DNA from: Lachnospiraceae bacterium UBA3401
GTDB lineage: Bacteria > Bacillota > Clostridia > Lachnospirales > Lachnospiraceae
Assembly: GCA_002358575.1 (NCBI GenBank)
Contig: DEPD01000111.1
Location: 3,890 to 67,889, forward strand
Reading direction: 5' to 3'
Length of the DNA: 64,000 nt
Both the position numbers and the translations under genes were made by a program. Shown piece by piece: positions 26,120-35,349 of the stretch (its first letter is position 1; every line of letters starts with the position of its first letter). The notes under the pieces were generated by a model, which worked only from the letters and a program-made list of their open reading frames with translations, did not search any database and was not told the origin of the DNA.

Positions 26120-27670
26120 TTACACTAACAAATCCATTGTGTTTCCATTTGCTGCCATGATTTCCATCGCAATCCTTGTCGCATCATCTGCTCCTTGCAT
26201 CTCACCCTCAAGCTCCTCCCCATTCATAAATGCCCGAAGATTGATGCTGCTCCTGTTTCTGCGCATTCCCTGAACACGTTGTGTCTCTTGATCCTGCGCC
26301 TGTTTTTGCTGTTCCTGACCGTTCTTGTCAAGATCGCGTTCCATCTGATGGCTCTCCACTGAGACCTCAATCGCCTCAATCTTAACGCCTTGCTCTTCCA
26401 GATTTGCACGTAGCTGTGATGCCTGTGCCTCAATCGCTGCCTTAACCGCCTCATTCTGTGTGGTAAACTCTGCTGTCACCATGCCGCCTTTTGTCGTCAG
26501 CGATACATTGACTGTTCCAAGACTTGCTGGATGAAGCTGCAATTCCATTTTGGTAAGATTTTCATTTTTTACAATCTTTACCATATCTGCAAGCTGCTTC
26601 ATAATACTCTCTGTGCTTTCAGAAGTAAACTTTGCAACGCCCTCTGCCGCTGTCGAATCATTTAGCGCATCTAACTGATTCTGAAAATTTTGTGCCGTAT
26701 TATTCTGGCCAAAATTTTTTGCCTCTTTGCCAGATTCACCGTCTTTGGATTCTGTTTCAGCATTTTGTGTCTGTGGTTTGGTATCAATCTTTGTCAAATC
26801 TTCCTGCTGATTCTCTGGAAGCTGGTCATACTGTTTTGTAGATTGATCTTTTGTGGTTGTATTATCCTCTTGAATAATAACTGGTCCTTCTGCAACCTGT
26901 TTCTGTGTGGTGTCCTCAGTTAATGACTCTGCCAGATTTTCAAGTGCTTCCTCAGGAAGTATCTGTGCATCCTGAATCTGCTTGTCAAGACTCTGCTGCT
27001 GTAGTTCTTGCAACTTCTGTAACACTGCTTCAAGCTCCTCACTGGTAAGCCCCGTGTTCTCAAGCAAATTGTTGACTTGCGTCCCCACCATCTCTGTAAT
27101 ATCCTGCAATGCCGCATAGAGTCCTTCATTTGCAACAAGACCGATTGCAGAATCCTCTCCAGAAACAGATGCAACAAACTGTGCCATATTATTGACATTA
27201 AGTAGGTCAAAAGGCTGTAGCCCCAATTCCTCCATACCACCTAGAAGTTCGTCGTCCGTAATTCCGAGCATCTCTTTGAGCTGTGCAATAATCTGCTCCA
27301 AAGCTTTTGCAATCTCATCTGTGGTCAACTTCTCAACGGAATCCTCCATCTCGTCTGTCACTTGCTCTAAGTTTTCTGTGTTCGCAGTTTCCTTTGTCTC
27401 AGATGTATTTTTTCTTGTCGATGCAGTGTTCTGTGCAGACTCGTTCTCCTTGGCAGCAGAAGTAGTCTTGTCAGGCTGTTTTGTCTGACTCTTGGCATTG
27501 TCTGCCGCAGACTGTTTTGGCTTCTCAAGCTTTTGTGTCGTCTTGCCAAGCACCGTGCCAAAATCCTGTGTATTGTTCGCAGTATTTTGCACTGACTTCT
27601 GCTTGTTAGCCGCTGCACTTAATGCAGGATTGACACCAAACATGGCATTCTTTAAGGTCGTATCTGTCAT
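26120..27670 (-). CDS. fliK: Flagellar hook-length control protein FliK
   Basis: FliK measures hook length and triggers the FlhB specificity switch. The 516-residue protein has a Gln/Thr/Asn/Lys-rich N-terminal ruler region and the conserved C-terminal domain with MELQLHPASLGTVNVSLTT, GMVTAEFTTQNEAVKAAIE and LEEQGVKIEAIEVSVE. ATG 27676 lies only one base from the GGAGG ribosome site, so ATG 27670 (MTDTTLKN), seven bases from it, is preferred. A long structured leader and a sigma-D-type promoter lie upstream. Confidence 0.94.
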   Translation of the reverse strand: MTDTTLKNAMFGVNPALSAAANKQKSVQNTANNTQDFGTVLGKTTQKLEKPKQSAADNAKSQTKQPDKTTSAAKENESAQNTASTRKNTSETKETANTENLEQVTDEMEDSVEKLTTDEIAKALEQIIAQLKEMLGITDDELLGGMEELGLQPFDLLNVNNMAQFVASVSGEDSAIGLVANEGLYAALQDITEMVGTQVNNLLENTGLTSEELEAVLQKLQELQQQSLDKQIQDAQILPEEALENLAESLTEDTTQKQVAEGPVIIQEDNTTTKDQSTKQYDQLPENQQEDLTKIDTKPQTQNAETESKDGESGKEAKNFGQNNTAQNFQNQLDALNDSTAAEGVAKFTSESTESIMKQLADMVKIVKNENLTKMELQLHPASLGTVNVSLTTKGGMVTAEFTTQNEAVKAAIEAQASQLRANLEEQGVKIEAIEVSVESHQMERDLDKNGQEQQKQAQDQETQRVQGMRRNRSSINLRAFMNGEELEGEMQGADDATRIAMEIMAANGNTMDLLV

Positions 27671-27716
27671 TCTCATTCCTCCTTTCGCTTTCTGACATTA
27701 TAATTGTGTTGTGTAT

Positions 27717-27986
27717 CTCCATATCATGGGATACAAAATATGCTACTTCTATTAGAAATTATAGTAAAAGTTTAGCCATATCATTCATAAGTTGCTCGAA
27801 TATACATTTTTCATCGATAATATTAAATCTCTGCTGGCGACTTATTTCATGATGGGCGTCCGCCCTATAGAATTAATTGTACAAATTATTTTTAGGGAAC
27901 AAACTCTCCTGTACAATTTCACAATCAATTCTGCATGGCTGAACTTTTAAAATTATATAACACATTTTGTATCCCGTGATATAGAG
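27717..27986 (-). promoter_or_regulatory. Long palindromic leader/MITE-like element upstream of fliK
   Basis: A 26-base arm at 27961-27986 is complementary to one at 27717-27742, with two G-U pairs and one mismatch when read as minus-strand RNA. A second helix inside (TAAAAGTTCAGCCAT with ATGGCTAAACTTTTA) has one mismatch. Further in are AATTGTACA/TGTACAATT and GGGC-GGAC-GCCC. The 270-base span has no gene. It lies between the sigma-D-type promoter and fliK, so it would form most of the fliK 5' leader. Confidence 0.65.
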
Positions 27987-28006
27987 CTTACATAACTACA
28001 TAACAT

Positions 28007-28033
28007 ATATCGGTAAATTGTCAGAAAACTTTA
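28007..28033 (-). promoter_or_regulatory. Sigma-D (sigma-28) type promoter for fliK
   Basis: On the minus strand TAAA (28030-28033) and ACCGATAT (28007-28014) are separated by exactly 15 bases. This is nearly the sigma-D consensus TAAA-N15-GCCGATAT. It lies just after the ylxF stop and 330 bases above fliK. The fliA gene in this window encodes the matching sigma factor. Confidence 0.75.
28016..28030. promoter_or_regulatory. CodY-box-like site inside the fliK promoter
   Basis: AATTGTCAGAAAACT matches AATTTTCWGAAAATT at 13 of 15 positions. It fills the spacer of the sigma-D-type promoter, so bound CodY would block polymerase. Confidence 0.55.
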
Positions 28034-28044
28034 GCAATTGTTTC

Positions 28045-28935
28045 TCAACTGCCCGGATTCATTATCTTGGTAATTCTTGCAGCCACAGCTGGGTCCATCT
28101 CCCCCATAATGCTGCCTCTTGTCGCCGCTGGAAGATTGGAAAGAATATCTGCTGCCAAATCCAAGTTGTCTGTCATAGCGCCCAGTATGCTCGCAGCTTT
28201 TGCTGCATCCATATTGCTGTAAGTCGCGACATAATCCTTCATTTTTCCGCTGACTGCTTGCTCTTGGATTACTTGTTTATATAATGCCTCTGCTGTCGTA
28301 GGGTCCATTTCCTCATAGTATTCACGATATGCCTCTGCCCCTGGCCCATTGTCCGCATAGACCACTTCCTCATAGAATTGTTCTTTAATCTGCTGGAACT
28401 TTACTTGATTATCCTCAAAAGTCTTCAACCGCTGCACTTCCGCTTTGAGCGCTTCTATCTGCTCAGAGTATGTAGCGTTTGTGTTCTGCAACTGTTCCAG
28501 TTTTTTCTCCTGCTCCGCAAGCTGGTCAACTGCCTCTTTAATACTGTTATATCCATTGTATGATTTGTCCTTAGTCGATTCTGTTACATTTTCTGTTGGA
28601 AGGATTTTATTGATAACTGGTATATCTTTGAGCATTGGCGTCAGCACATTGGAACCAAACCCGCCAACATCCATTTTTACCAATAGACACAATATTCCCA
28701 GCCATATCAAAATAATAAAGATCGTGACCACTACTACGGAAGCATTTGTGCCGTCTATCTGCTCATCTAATTCCCTCTCTTGGTTTTCCAGCTCCTTCGC
28801 GCGTTTCTTAGCTTCCTTTTTCTGATTCTTCTGCTCCTGTTTGAACGCCTTCTGACTCTCTTTTAGTTGCTTAAGCTGCATCTCCGGTGCGTCGGGGCTT
28901 AAAGTTTCGTCCTTACGTGCCATATCGCTAACCAT
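28045..28935 (-). CDS. ylxF: Flagellar protein YlxF (MotE/MgtE-N-like), membrane-anchored
   Basis: The 296-residue protein has a long charged N-terminal helix (about 15-60), one membrane helix (about 66-88, VVVVTIFIILIWLGILCLLV), a coiled coil (about 130-175) and a C-terminal MgtE-N-like helical domain with YVATYSNMDAAKAASILGAM and LPAATRGSIMGEMDPAVAA. This is the YlxF/MotE layout, found between fliJ and fliK in Firmicutes. It may act as a FliJ/FliK-related assembly factor or stator helper. A second in-frame ATG at 28923 is also possible. Confidence 0.82.
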   Translation of the reverse strand: MVSDMARKDETLSPDAPEMQLKQLKESQKAFKQEQKNQKKEAKKRAKELENQERELDEQIDGTNASVVVVTIFIILIWLGILCLLVKMDVGGFGSNVLTPMLKDIPVINKILPTENVTESTKDKSYNGYNSIKEAVDQLAEQEKKLEQLQNTNATYSEQIEALKAEVQRLKTFEDNQVKFQQIKEQFYEEVVYADNGPGAEAYREYYEEMDPTTAEALYKQVIQEQAVSGKMKDYVATYSNMDAAKAASILGAMTDNLDLAADILSNLPAATRGSIMGEMDPAVAARITKIMNPGS

Positions 28936-28972
28936 GCCTTTCCATAGATTTTATCATACCAAATTTCGTAAC

Positions 28973-29443
28973 TCACGAGCTTTTCATACTGTGTTCTTCC
29001 ATCAGTTTCTGTCCGTAAGTATAAGAAGTCAACTGGTCAATCTCCTTGCTCTCTGCTGCCAGCTCCTCTTTCATAAACTCCTCAAACGCATTTTCCTTGA
29101 GCTTTTCATGCGCCTTTCTCTCCTGCATAAGTTCTTGCAGCGCCGCCCTTGCCTTCTCGACTACCTTTGCCGCACGGGCTACCTGCTTCATCTGATCCGC
29201 GATATATTCGTCCATCTTTAGAACCGCCATCTTATTCTCACGGATTTTTCTCACATCAATTAATTCTGTGCGGAGTTTTACACCCTCCTGCATATAATAA
29301 ACTTTTCTTGCGTGAAATTCATCCAATTTTTTCTTTTCGGCATCAAGCCGCATATTTGCCTCTGCAAACTCCTGTTTCGCCTTATTTTCAAGTTTTTCCT
29401 TAATGTCAAGAATCCCTTGCATCTTATAACGGAAAACTGCCAT
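28973..29443 (-). CDS. fliJ: Flagellar export protein FliJ
   Basis: FliJ is the coiled-coil central stalk of the FliI export ATPase and escorts chaperones. The 156-residue protein is almost all helix (FRYKMQGILDIKEKLENKA, then long charged heptads), the normal size and form. It is between fliI and ylxF, with GGTGG seven bases before the ATG. Confidence 0.9.
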   Translation of the reverse strand: MAVFRYKMQGILDIKEKLENKAKQEFAEANMRLDAEKKKLDEFHARKVYYMQEGVKLRTELIDVRKIRENKMAVLKMDEYIADQMKQVARAAKVVEKARAALQELMQERKAHEKLKENAFEEFMKEELAAESKEIDQLTSYTYGQKLMEEHSMKSS

Positions 29444-29480
29444 TTGCTTACCACCCTTTTACTTTCCTGAAAAGAATCTG

Positions 29481-30803
29481 TTACTGCTGAAACATTGTTT
29501 CCAACTGCTCCACTGTCTCCTCAAAGCTAAATTTTTCCTCGGTTGACTGTAGCAAATACTCATTCACTTCGTCAATCTTATTGATTGCTCTGTCAATGTT
29601 CGGATTGCTCCCTCTCTTGTAGGCACCAATATTAATCAAATCTTCCGCCTCATTGTAGGTCGCCATAATATTTTTTAATTTTCCGGCAGCCGCCTTATGC
29701 CCGCCAGATGCAATCATTGACATACAACGCGAAATGCTCTGCAATACATCAATTGCTGGATAATGATTTCTATTTGCAAGCTTTCTTGTCAGCATAATAT
29801 GTCCATCCAGAATACTTCTCGCCGTATCTGTAATTGGCTCATTAAAATCTTCACCTTCTACCAAAACAGTATACAGCCCTGTGATTGAGCCATTCTCTGA
29901 ACAGCCCGCACGCTCAAGGAGCTTTGGCATCTCAGAATATACGCTGGGCGGGTATCCTCTTGTCACTGGCGGCTCCCCTGTCGCCAATCCAATTTCTCTC
30001 TGCGCCATTGAAAAACGCGTAAGGGAATCCATCATTAATAGAACATCTTTTCCCTGATCGCGAAAATACTCTGCAATGGCAGTTGCCGTCTTTGCTGCCT
30101 TGTTTCGCTCAAGAGCTGGTCTGTCAGAAGTCGCCACAACCACAATAGAACGCCGCATACCCTCTTCTCCAAGATCGCGCTCTATAAACTCTCTCACCTC
30201 ACGTCCACGCTCTCCAATCAGAGCAATCACATTGATATCCGCCTTTGTATTACGTGCAAACATACCCATCAACGTAGACTTTCCCACACCAGAACCCGCA
30301 AAAATTCCAATACGCTGTCCTTTTCCAACGGTAATCAATCCATCCACTGCCTTCACACCAAGCGGCAGCACTTCGCTGATAATCGTTCTGCTCATTGGAT
30401 CTGGCGGCGTCGCTTCCAGCGGATATCGTTTGACAGTCGTCGGTTCTGGCACAAATCCATCAATACATCTGCCCAATCCATCCAATGTCTTTCCCAGAAG
30501 GCTCTCACCCACTGACACACTAAGCGGATAGTTCATATTCTCAACAATACAGCCTAAACCAATTCCTTCTGTATCCTCATAGGGCATCAGGAGCGTCTTC
30601 TTATCTTTAAATCCAACAACCTCCGCCAGAATCCCACGCTCTTTTTCGGGATCTGTATAAATCTTACACATATCCCCAAGCTTTGCATCTGGCCCAGAAG
30701 ACTCAATTGTAAGTCCCACCACATTTTCCACTTTGCCAAGCTTCTTAAAAAAGCTCTTGTTTACCACTGCCTGATATTTCTGAAAGGAAATGTTCGTTTC
30801 CAT
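29481..30803 (-). CDS. fliI: Flagellum-specific ATPase FliI
   Basis: FliI is the F1-beta-like ATPase of flagellar protein export. The 440-residue protein has Walker A FAGSGVGKSTLMGMFARN, the family text LIGERGREVREFIERDLGEE, Walker B DVLLMMDSLTRFSMAQREIG and the ATEPPVTRGYPPSVYSEMPK-like segment TGEPPVTRGYPPSVY. It lies 13 bases below fliH. Confidence 0.97.
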   Translation of the reverse strand: METNISFQKYQAVVNKSFFKKLGKVENVVGLTIESSGPDAKLGDMCKIYTDPEKERGILAEVVGFKDKKTLLMPYEDTEGIGLGCIVENMNYPLSVSVGESLLGKTLDGLGRCIDGFVPEPTTVKRYPLEATPPDPMSRTIISEVLPLGVKAVDGLITVGKGQRIGIFAGSGVGKSTLMGMFARNTKADINVIALIGERGREVREFIERDLGEEGMRRSIVVVATSDRPALERNKAAKTATAIAEYFRDQGKDVLLMMDSLTRFSMAQREIGLATGEPPVTRGYPPSVYSEMPKLLERAGCSENGSITGLYTVLVEGEDFNEPITDTARSILDGHIMLTRKLANRNHYPAIDVLQSISRCMSMIASGGHKAAAGKLKNIMATYNEAEDLINIGAYKRGSNPNIDRAINKIDEVNEYLLQSTEEKFSFEETVEQLETMFQQ

Positions 30804-30816
30804 GTTTTATCCCCTT

Positions 30817-31740
30817 TTATGGTTCATATGACAGGAGTCTTAGCTCCTCGTTCAGCGCTTCCAACTGCGTCCCTAAACTACAGTCAAACACACCGTTTCC
30901 TGTCTCTATCATACACTCATTTTTTCCGAGCGTAACATCCTCAAGAAGCTCCACATTCTCAATCGCAATATTGGTTCCCTTGATAAGTTCCCTCTTTTGC
31001 ATACTTGCAAAAGGATAGTCCTCTTTTGACACATGAATCAAATATGTGCTGCCCGTCTCAATATTGCGCATCGTATTTTGAATCAGATAGACAATCAACT
31101 CTCTGGAATTTTTAAGACTCACATGAAAAATATGCTCATAAATTCCTGTCAAAGTATCAATAAAAACTGGTTCCAACTCTTTAATCTTCTGTTGATATTC
31201 TTCCTCAATCGCTGCTATTTTCTGCTCAGCTTCTATCTGAACCTGTTCTCGTTCTGCTGCAACACTGTTGAGTCCGTCTCTATGTCCTTGCGCAAAACCA
31301 TCATTCTGCCCCTGTTCAAAACCTTCCTGATATCCTTGGCTTCTCGCTTCCTCCATCATCTGAACTTTTGCCTGCTCAATCTCTGCAAGTGCTTCCTCGC
31401 GCATTTGTTCTATCTGCGCTTGTGCATCTGCAATCAACTCCTCCTGCATCTGACTGGAAGGCTGTGGTGGTGCAATTTCCTCTGAAAATCCACTCTCATC
31501 TGAAGCAAAACCGCCTCCAAAGATGGTTTCCTCGCCGTCACGAATCAACTGTGATACCTCGACTGCATTGATACCCTCTGTAAATCCATCCGCAAAATCT
31601 GGTTCTTCGCCGCATTCTCTTGCAAGCTCAATTGCAAGTTCCCGCAATCTAGCTTCCGCCCTTGCATTGGAATCGATAATTCTTGTATTTGCTGGGTCTA
31701 CCACGACCCAGCCCGATTTTAATATACCACCATTAGACAA
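30817..31740 (-). CDS. fliH: Flagellar export ATPase regulator FliH
   Basis: FliH binds FliI and tethers it to the switch complex. The protein has a long Gln/Glu-rich coiled coil with the FliH GxxxG-type run (SQGYQEGFEQGQNDGFAQGH at about 150-170) and a C-terminal domain resembling the V-type ATPase peripheral stalk. The frame extends into fliG from a TTG at 31791, but a TTG at 31740 is preferred. It has GGAGGTGA eight bases upstream and overlaps the fliG stop region, giving 307 residues that begin MSNGGILKSGWVVV. Confidence 0.9.
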   Translation of the reverse strand: MSNGGILKSGWVVVDPANTRIIDSNARAEARLRELAIELARECGEEPDFADGFTEGINAVEVSQLIRDGEETIFGGGFASDESGFSEEIAPPQPSSQMQEELIADAQAQIEQMREEALAEIEQAKVQMMEEARSQGYQEGFEQGQNDGFAQGHRDGLNSVAAEREQVQIEAEQKIAAIEEEYQQKIKELEPVFIDTLTGIYEHIFHVSLKNSRELIVYLIQNTMRNIETGSTYLIHVSKEDYPFASMQKRELIKGTNIAIENVELLEDVTLGKNECMIETGNGVFDCSLGTQLEALNEELRLLSYEP

Positions 31741-32743
31741 CGATCTCGTCACCTCCACCTCTAGAAATAACGATCTCCGCAGAATCTTCAAGTTTTCTGA
31801 TTATATTTACAATCTTCTGCTGTGCTTCCTCAACATCCTTCATTCTGATAGGACCCATAAATTCCATATCTTCCTTAATCATCTCAGCAAGACGTTTTGA
31901 CATATTACTGAAAATCGCATTCTGCACTTCCTCCGTCGAACCTTTACATGCAATAGCAAGATCGTTGTTGTCAACATCTCTAAGCACACGCTGAATCGCA
32001 CGGTCGTCGAGCAGCAAGATATCCTCGAATACGAACATCTTCTTTCTGATCTCGTCCGCAAGTTCTGGCTCTTCCACTTCGAGCGTTTCCATAATATGTT
32101 TTTCTGTTCCTCTGTCTACTGTGTTCAAAATATCCACCACAGCGTCCACACCACCGATAATAGTGTAATCCTGATTTACCAGAGAAGAAAGCTTTGATTC
32201 CAGCACACGCTCGACTTCCTTAATCACATCTGGACTTGTTCTGTCCATCGTAGCGATACGTCTCGCAACTTCCGCTTGTTTTTCAGGCACCAGCGCGCCG
32301 AGAATTGTAGCCGCCTGTCCCGCGGACAGGTAAGAGAGAATCAATGCGATAGTCTGCGGATGCTCATCCTGTATGAAGTTCAACAACTGAGAAGCATCTG
32401 TCTTTTTGACAAACTCGAATGGTTTTACCTGTAGCGACGCAGTTAACTTGCCAATGACATCCATTGCCTTGTCGGCTCCGAGCGCTTTCTCCAAAAGTTC
32501 TTTCGCATAGCCAATACCGCCCTCTGCAATATACTGCTGCGCAAGACATACCTCATAAAATTCGTTGATTACCTTCTCTTTTACTTGTGGTGTAACGCTC
32601 TTGGTATTCGCAATCTCAAGTGTCAGGTCCTCGATTTCCTCTTCCTTTAAATGTTTAAATATTAGGGAAGATTTCTCAGGTCCGAGGGCAATCAATAAAA
32701 TTGCCGCCTTCTGTATTCCCTTTAACTCTTCATTACTAGCCAT
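31733..32743 (-). CDS. fliG: Flagellar motor switch protein FliG
   Basis: FliG is the rotor subunit that engages the stator. The 336-residue protein has the N-terminal FliF-binding domain (LKGIQKAAILLIALGPEKSS), the middle domain with the EHPQ motif (FIQDEHPQTIALILSYL), and the C-terminal domain with charged helix FVFEDILLLDDRAIQRVLRD. It lies six bases below fliF, and its end overlaps the fliH start. Confidence 0.97.
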   Translation of the reverse strand: MASNEELKGIQKAAILLIALGPEKSSLIFKHLKEEEIEDLTLEIANTKSVTPQVKEKVINEFYEVCLAQQYIAEGGIGYAKELLEKALGADKAMDVIGKLTASLQVKPFEFVKKTDASQLLNFIQDEHPQTIALILSYLSAGQAATILGALVPEKQAEVARRIATMDRTSPDVIKEVERVLESKLSSLVNQDYTIIGGVDAVVDILNTVDRGTEKHIMETLEVEEPELADEIRKKMFVFEDILLLDDRAIQRVLRDVDNNDLAIACKGSTEEVQNAIFSNMSKRLAEMIKEDMEFMGPIRMKDVEEAQQKIVNIIRKLEDSAEIVISRGGGDEIVV

Positions 32744-32749
32744 TACTGG

Positions 32750-34363
32750 TTACCCCCAATCCTCGTCAAGCCAGTTTCTTAAAAGTGTAGCAACTGCTTC
32801 TGGATTTTCCTCAACAAAGTTTTCTATTAGTCTTCTCGCTTCGGACTTCTGCTCTGTCTCAATGCCCTCTAATTCATCAACATGTGATTGAAGCAAATCC
32901 TCCACTGCAAGTTCTTCCTCTTCCTCCACTTCTTTTCTGGTTCTCAGACTCATAATTACCACAAATGCCAGAAGTGTAAGAATAATTACAATCAACACAA
33001 TCTGTATAATGTCTTTCAGCTCTACAGAAGACTGTATTGTATCGATAAACTGAACCTCTTCGTATGCTACGAAGCTTACATTTTTTGTCGGTATGCCTGT
33101 TGCATTTGACACCATGCCAACCAAATCTTCATCTATCTCAAGCTTTGTTTTGCCATTGTTCGCAAGCTTATATTCTTCCCACGAAATACCGTCCAAAAAT
33201 CCCTGAATACGCACATCTTCCTCACGAACAACACGATATCTTACTGCTGCCACAGAGATGGAGCTGTCATTATACACAATTGTCCCCGTAGCTGCTGTTG
33301 TCTTGATAATCTCCTCATTTGGAAGATAATCACTCTTTCGCTCATATGTATTGCTTCTAGTACCTGACGACTCATCAATCATATAGTCTTCCTCTGAATT
33401 GGAATCTGTTCCAGGTACACCGCCCAAACCATCTGTCGCGTTGGACTGGTATACTTCCTCATGAGCAAGAAGTCCCTGATCGTGTTCGTCATCTGGTGTT
33501 GAGTAATTGTGCTGTGTGATTTCTCTTTGTGAAAAGTCCATCGCAATGTTGGTTCCCACCTCAATCTGATTGAACTCATTTGTTCCAAGAAGCACCTGTC
33601 TAACTTCGTTTTTAATCAGACTTTCTGCTTCCTGTTTGAGCATCATCATATTGTCAGCCTTCTCAATGGTAGAGTAGCTCTGTTCCACTGGGAACCAAAT
33701 TTTTCCATTCACATCAGTGATGGTCACATTGTCTGTGGTCGGATTTCCAAGTGCTGTCGCAATGTATCTTGCAACAGCCGCTGCATTCTCCTCATCAAAG
33801 GTAATCCCCTCATTGAGATCCAAAAGAATACTTGCATAGGTTTCACGATTCTGCGCAATAAGTGTGCCGTTATCATCAGGAATTGTCAATTGACAAGAAG
33901 CTGTCTTAACAGCTTTCAAGCTTGCCACATCTTCTTCAATTTGTCCCTCGATAAAAAGCTTATATCGCTTCTGCTTGTCGGCTTCTGTTGTGGAAAAACT
34001 TCCATTGAGCACATCATCAATTGTGTAACCCGCTGTTGGGATATTGTTTGATCCAAGCAGAAGGCGCGCATCTGATTCCCGTGAATCAACTACCTCAAAA
34101 TTTAAACCATCTTTTGATACATTATAGGCAATCCCTTCCCCGTCAAGCAGATCCCGCACAGCAGCAGCTTCCTTCGTGGACTCACAGTTTGCGACAGTGA
34201 CATACTGCTTCTTTGTAAGCACTGCCACCAATATCGCAATGGCAAGCAAAATTACTGCTATAATCCCAATAATCAATGTCTTCTGCTTTGGCTGAAATTT
34301 ATTCCACCATTCCTTGATTCGCTCTAATAGCTTTTTTCCAAAATCTAATACCTTGTCAACCAT
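32750..34363 (-). CDS. fliF: Flagellar MS-ring protein FliF
   Basis: FliF forms the membrane MS ring on which FliG assembles. The 537-residue protein has two membrane helices (about 28-50, TLIIGIIAVILLAIAILVAV, and about 440-465). Between them lie ring-building motifs, with family text SVSKDGLNFEVV-like YNVSKDGLNFEV, and a C-terminal FliG-binding tail (EEEEELAVEDLLQSHVDEL). Confidence 0.96.
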   Translation of the reverse strand: MVDKVLDFGKKLLERIKEWWNKFQPKQKTLIIGIIAVILLAIAILVAVLTKKQYVTVANCESTKEAAAVRDLLDGEGIAYNVSKDGLNFEVVDSRESDARLLLGSNNIPTAGYTIDDVLNGSFSTTEADKQKRYKLFIEGQIEEDVASLKAVKTASCQLTIPDDNGTLIAQNRETYASILLDLNEGITFDEENAAAVARYIATALGNPTTDNVTITDVNGKIWFPVEQSYSTIEKADNMMMLKQEAESLIKNEVRQVLLGTNEFNQIEVGTNIAMDFSQREITQHNYSTPDDEHDQGLLAHEEVYQSNATDGLGGVPGTDSNSEEDYMIDESSGTRSNTYERKSDYLPNEEIIKTTAATGTIVYNDSSISVAAVRYRVVREEDVRIQGFLDGISWEEYKLANNGKTKLEIDEDLVGMVSNATGIPTKNVSFVAYEEVQFIDTIQSSVELKDIIQIVLIVIILTLLAFVVIMSLRTRKEVEEEEELAVEDLLQSHVDELEGIETEQKSEARRLIENFVEENPEAVATLLRNWLDEDWG

Positions 34364-34430
34364 GTCAAGTATCTCCTTCTCCCAAAATTCCCCTGTAATC
34401 CTTTACCGGTAATCCATTACAACCAATTCA

Positions 34431-34766
34431 TTAGATTTGAATCTGCATGATCTCCTTATATGCCTCCAAAAGCTTATCTCGGAGTGCAACAGTATAGTCG
34501 AGTGCTGTTTGTGCCTTTCCAACTGCCATTGTCAAATCATGTGTATTTTCCGAAATTCCCATTGACCATTTTAGTATTTCGTTCTCTTGATTGGACAGCA
34601 GTTCGTTTGTATTATTGATGTTACTCACTGCCGCATCCAAAAACGAACCAAACAGATTGTTCTTTGTCCCCTCATTGTCGGTATTAGTACCATACAAGGC
34701 ATTTTTTGCTGTATCGGAACTGACCTTGTACAGATCATTAATATCCTTTGCCGCTGTTATTGTCAT
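34431..34766 (-). CDS. fliE: Flagellar hook-basal body protein FliE
   Basis: FliE joins the MS ring to the rod. The 111-residue protein has the conserved C-terminal half ENTHDLTMAVGKAQTALDYT and VALRDKLLEAYKEIMQIQI. A GGGGG ribosome site lies eight bases before the ATG. Confidence 0.94.
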   Translation of the reverse strand: MTITAAKDINDLYKVSSDTAKNALYGTNTDNEGTKNNLFGSFLDAAVSNINNTNELLSNQENEILKWSMGISENTHDLTMAVGKAQTALDYTVALRDKLLEAYKEIMQIQI

Positions 34767-34791
34767 TATTCTTTCCCCCTAACTCCCTTTC

Positions 34792-34807
34792 GCCCGCTTT
34801 AGCGGGC
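34792..34807 (-). other. GC-rich hairpin between flgC and fliE
   Basis: GCCCGC-TAAA-GCGGGC is a perfect six-base stem in the 76-base gap. No run of T follows, so termination is unlikely. An mRNA-processing or stability role is possible. Confidence 0.5.
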
Positions 34808-34842
34808 ACTCAAATCAAGGTTATACTCCCCTTAACGAATCC

Positions 34843-35337
34843 CTAGAAGTTCATTTCTAATCCTTTGCTTGCCATTGCTTTTGTCGCCTCAAAAGCTGCT
34901 TGGTTCGCTTCATAACCCCTACTTGCATCGATCATATTTGTCATCTCTGTAATGATATTTACATTGGGATAATGTACATACCCGTTCTCATCCGCGTCTG
35001 GATGCTCCGGGTCATAGGTCATAACGTCCTCGGTCCATGTATCCTCGTACAATCCTCCCACCTTCACTCCTGTTCCCGGGCTTGCCAGTTCTGCTGAATT
35101 GGTGCATCCAAGCGGTCTGCCGCTCAGATTGCTAAACGCAGTGTCCAACATATGTGAAAACTTTCTGTTCTTTGTGTCTGTCTTCTCCTGAAAAGTAACA
35201 ACTTTTCTGACATACGGCGTACCGTCTTCTGTTCTAGTGGAATGTGCATTCGCCATGTTCTGTGAGATAATATCCATGCGATATCGCTCAGCGGACATTC
35301 CTGATGCACTAATATCAAACGAATCAAAGATTCCCAT
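34843..35337 (-). CDS. flgC: Flagellar proximal rod protein FlgC
   Basis: FlgC is a rod subunit. The 164-residue protein has the N-terminal rod signature FDISASGMSAERYRMDIISQ then NMANAHSTRTEDG, and the C-terminal TNMIDASRGYEANQAAFEAT. It lies 12 bases below flgB. Confidence 0.96.
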   Translation of the reverse strand: MGIFDSFDISASGMSAERYRMDIISQNMANAHSTRTEDGTPYVRKVVTFQEKTDTKNRKFSHMLDTAFSNLSGRPLGCTNSAELASPGTGVKVGGLYEDTWTEDVMTYDPEHPDADENGYVHYPNVNIITEMTNMIDASRGYEANQAAFEATKAMASKGLEMNF

Positions 35338-35349
35338 TTAACTGCCCTC

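Noticed and set aside
26676..26690. 11/15 CodY-like match in fliK
   Set aside because: Weak and inside coding sequence.
27700..28044. Cyclic-di-GMP or other known riboswitch in the fliK leader
   Set aside because: I could not match the conserved core of any riboswitch class known to me; only stems are evident.
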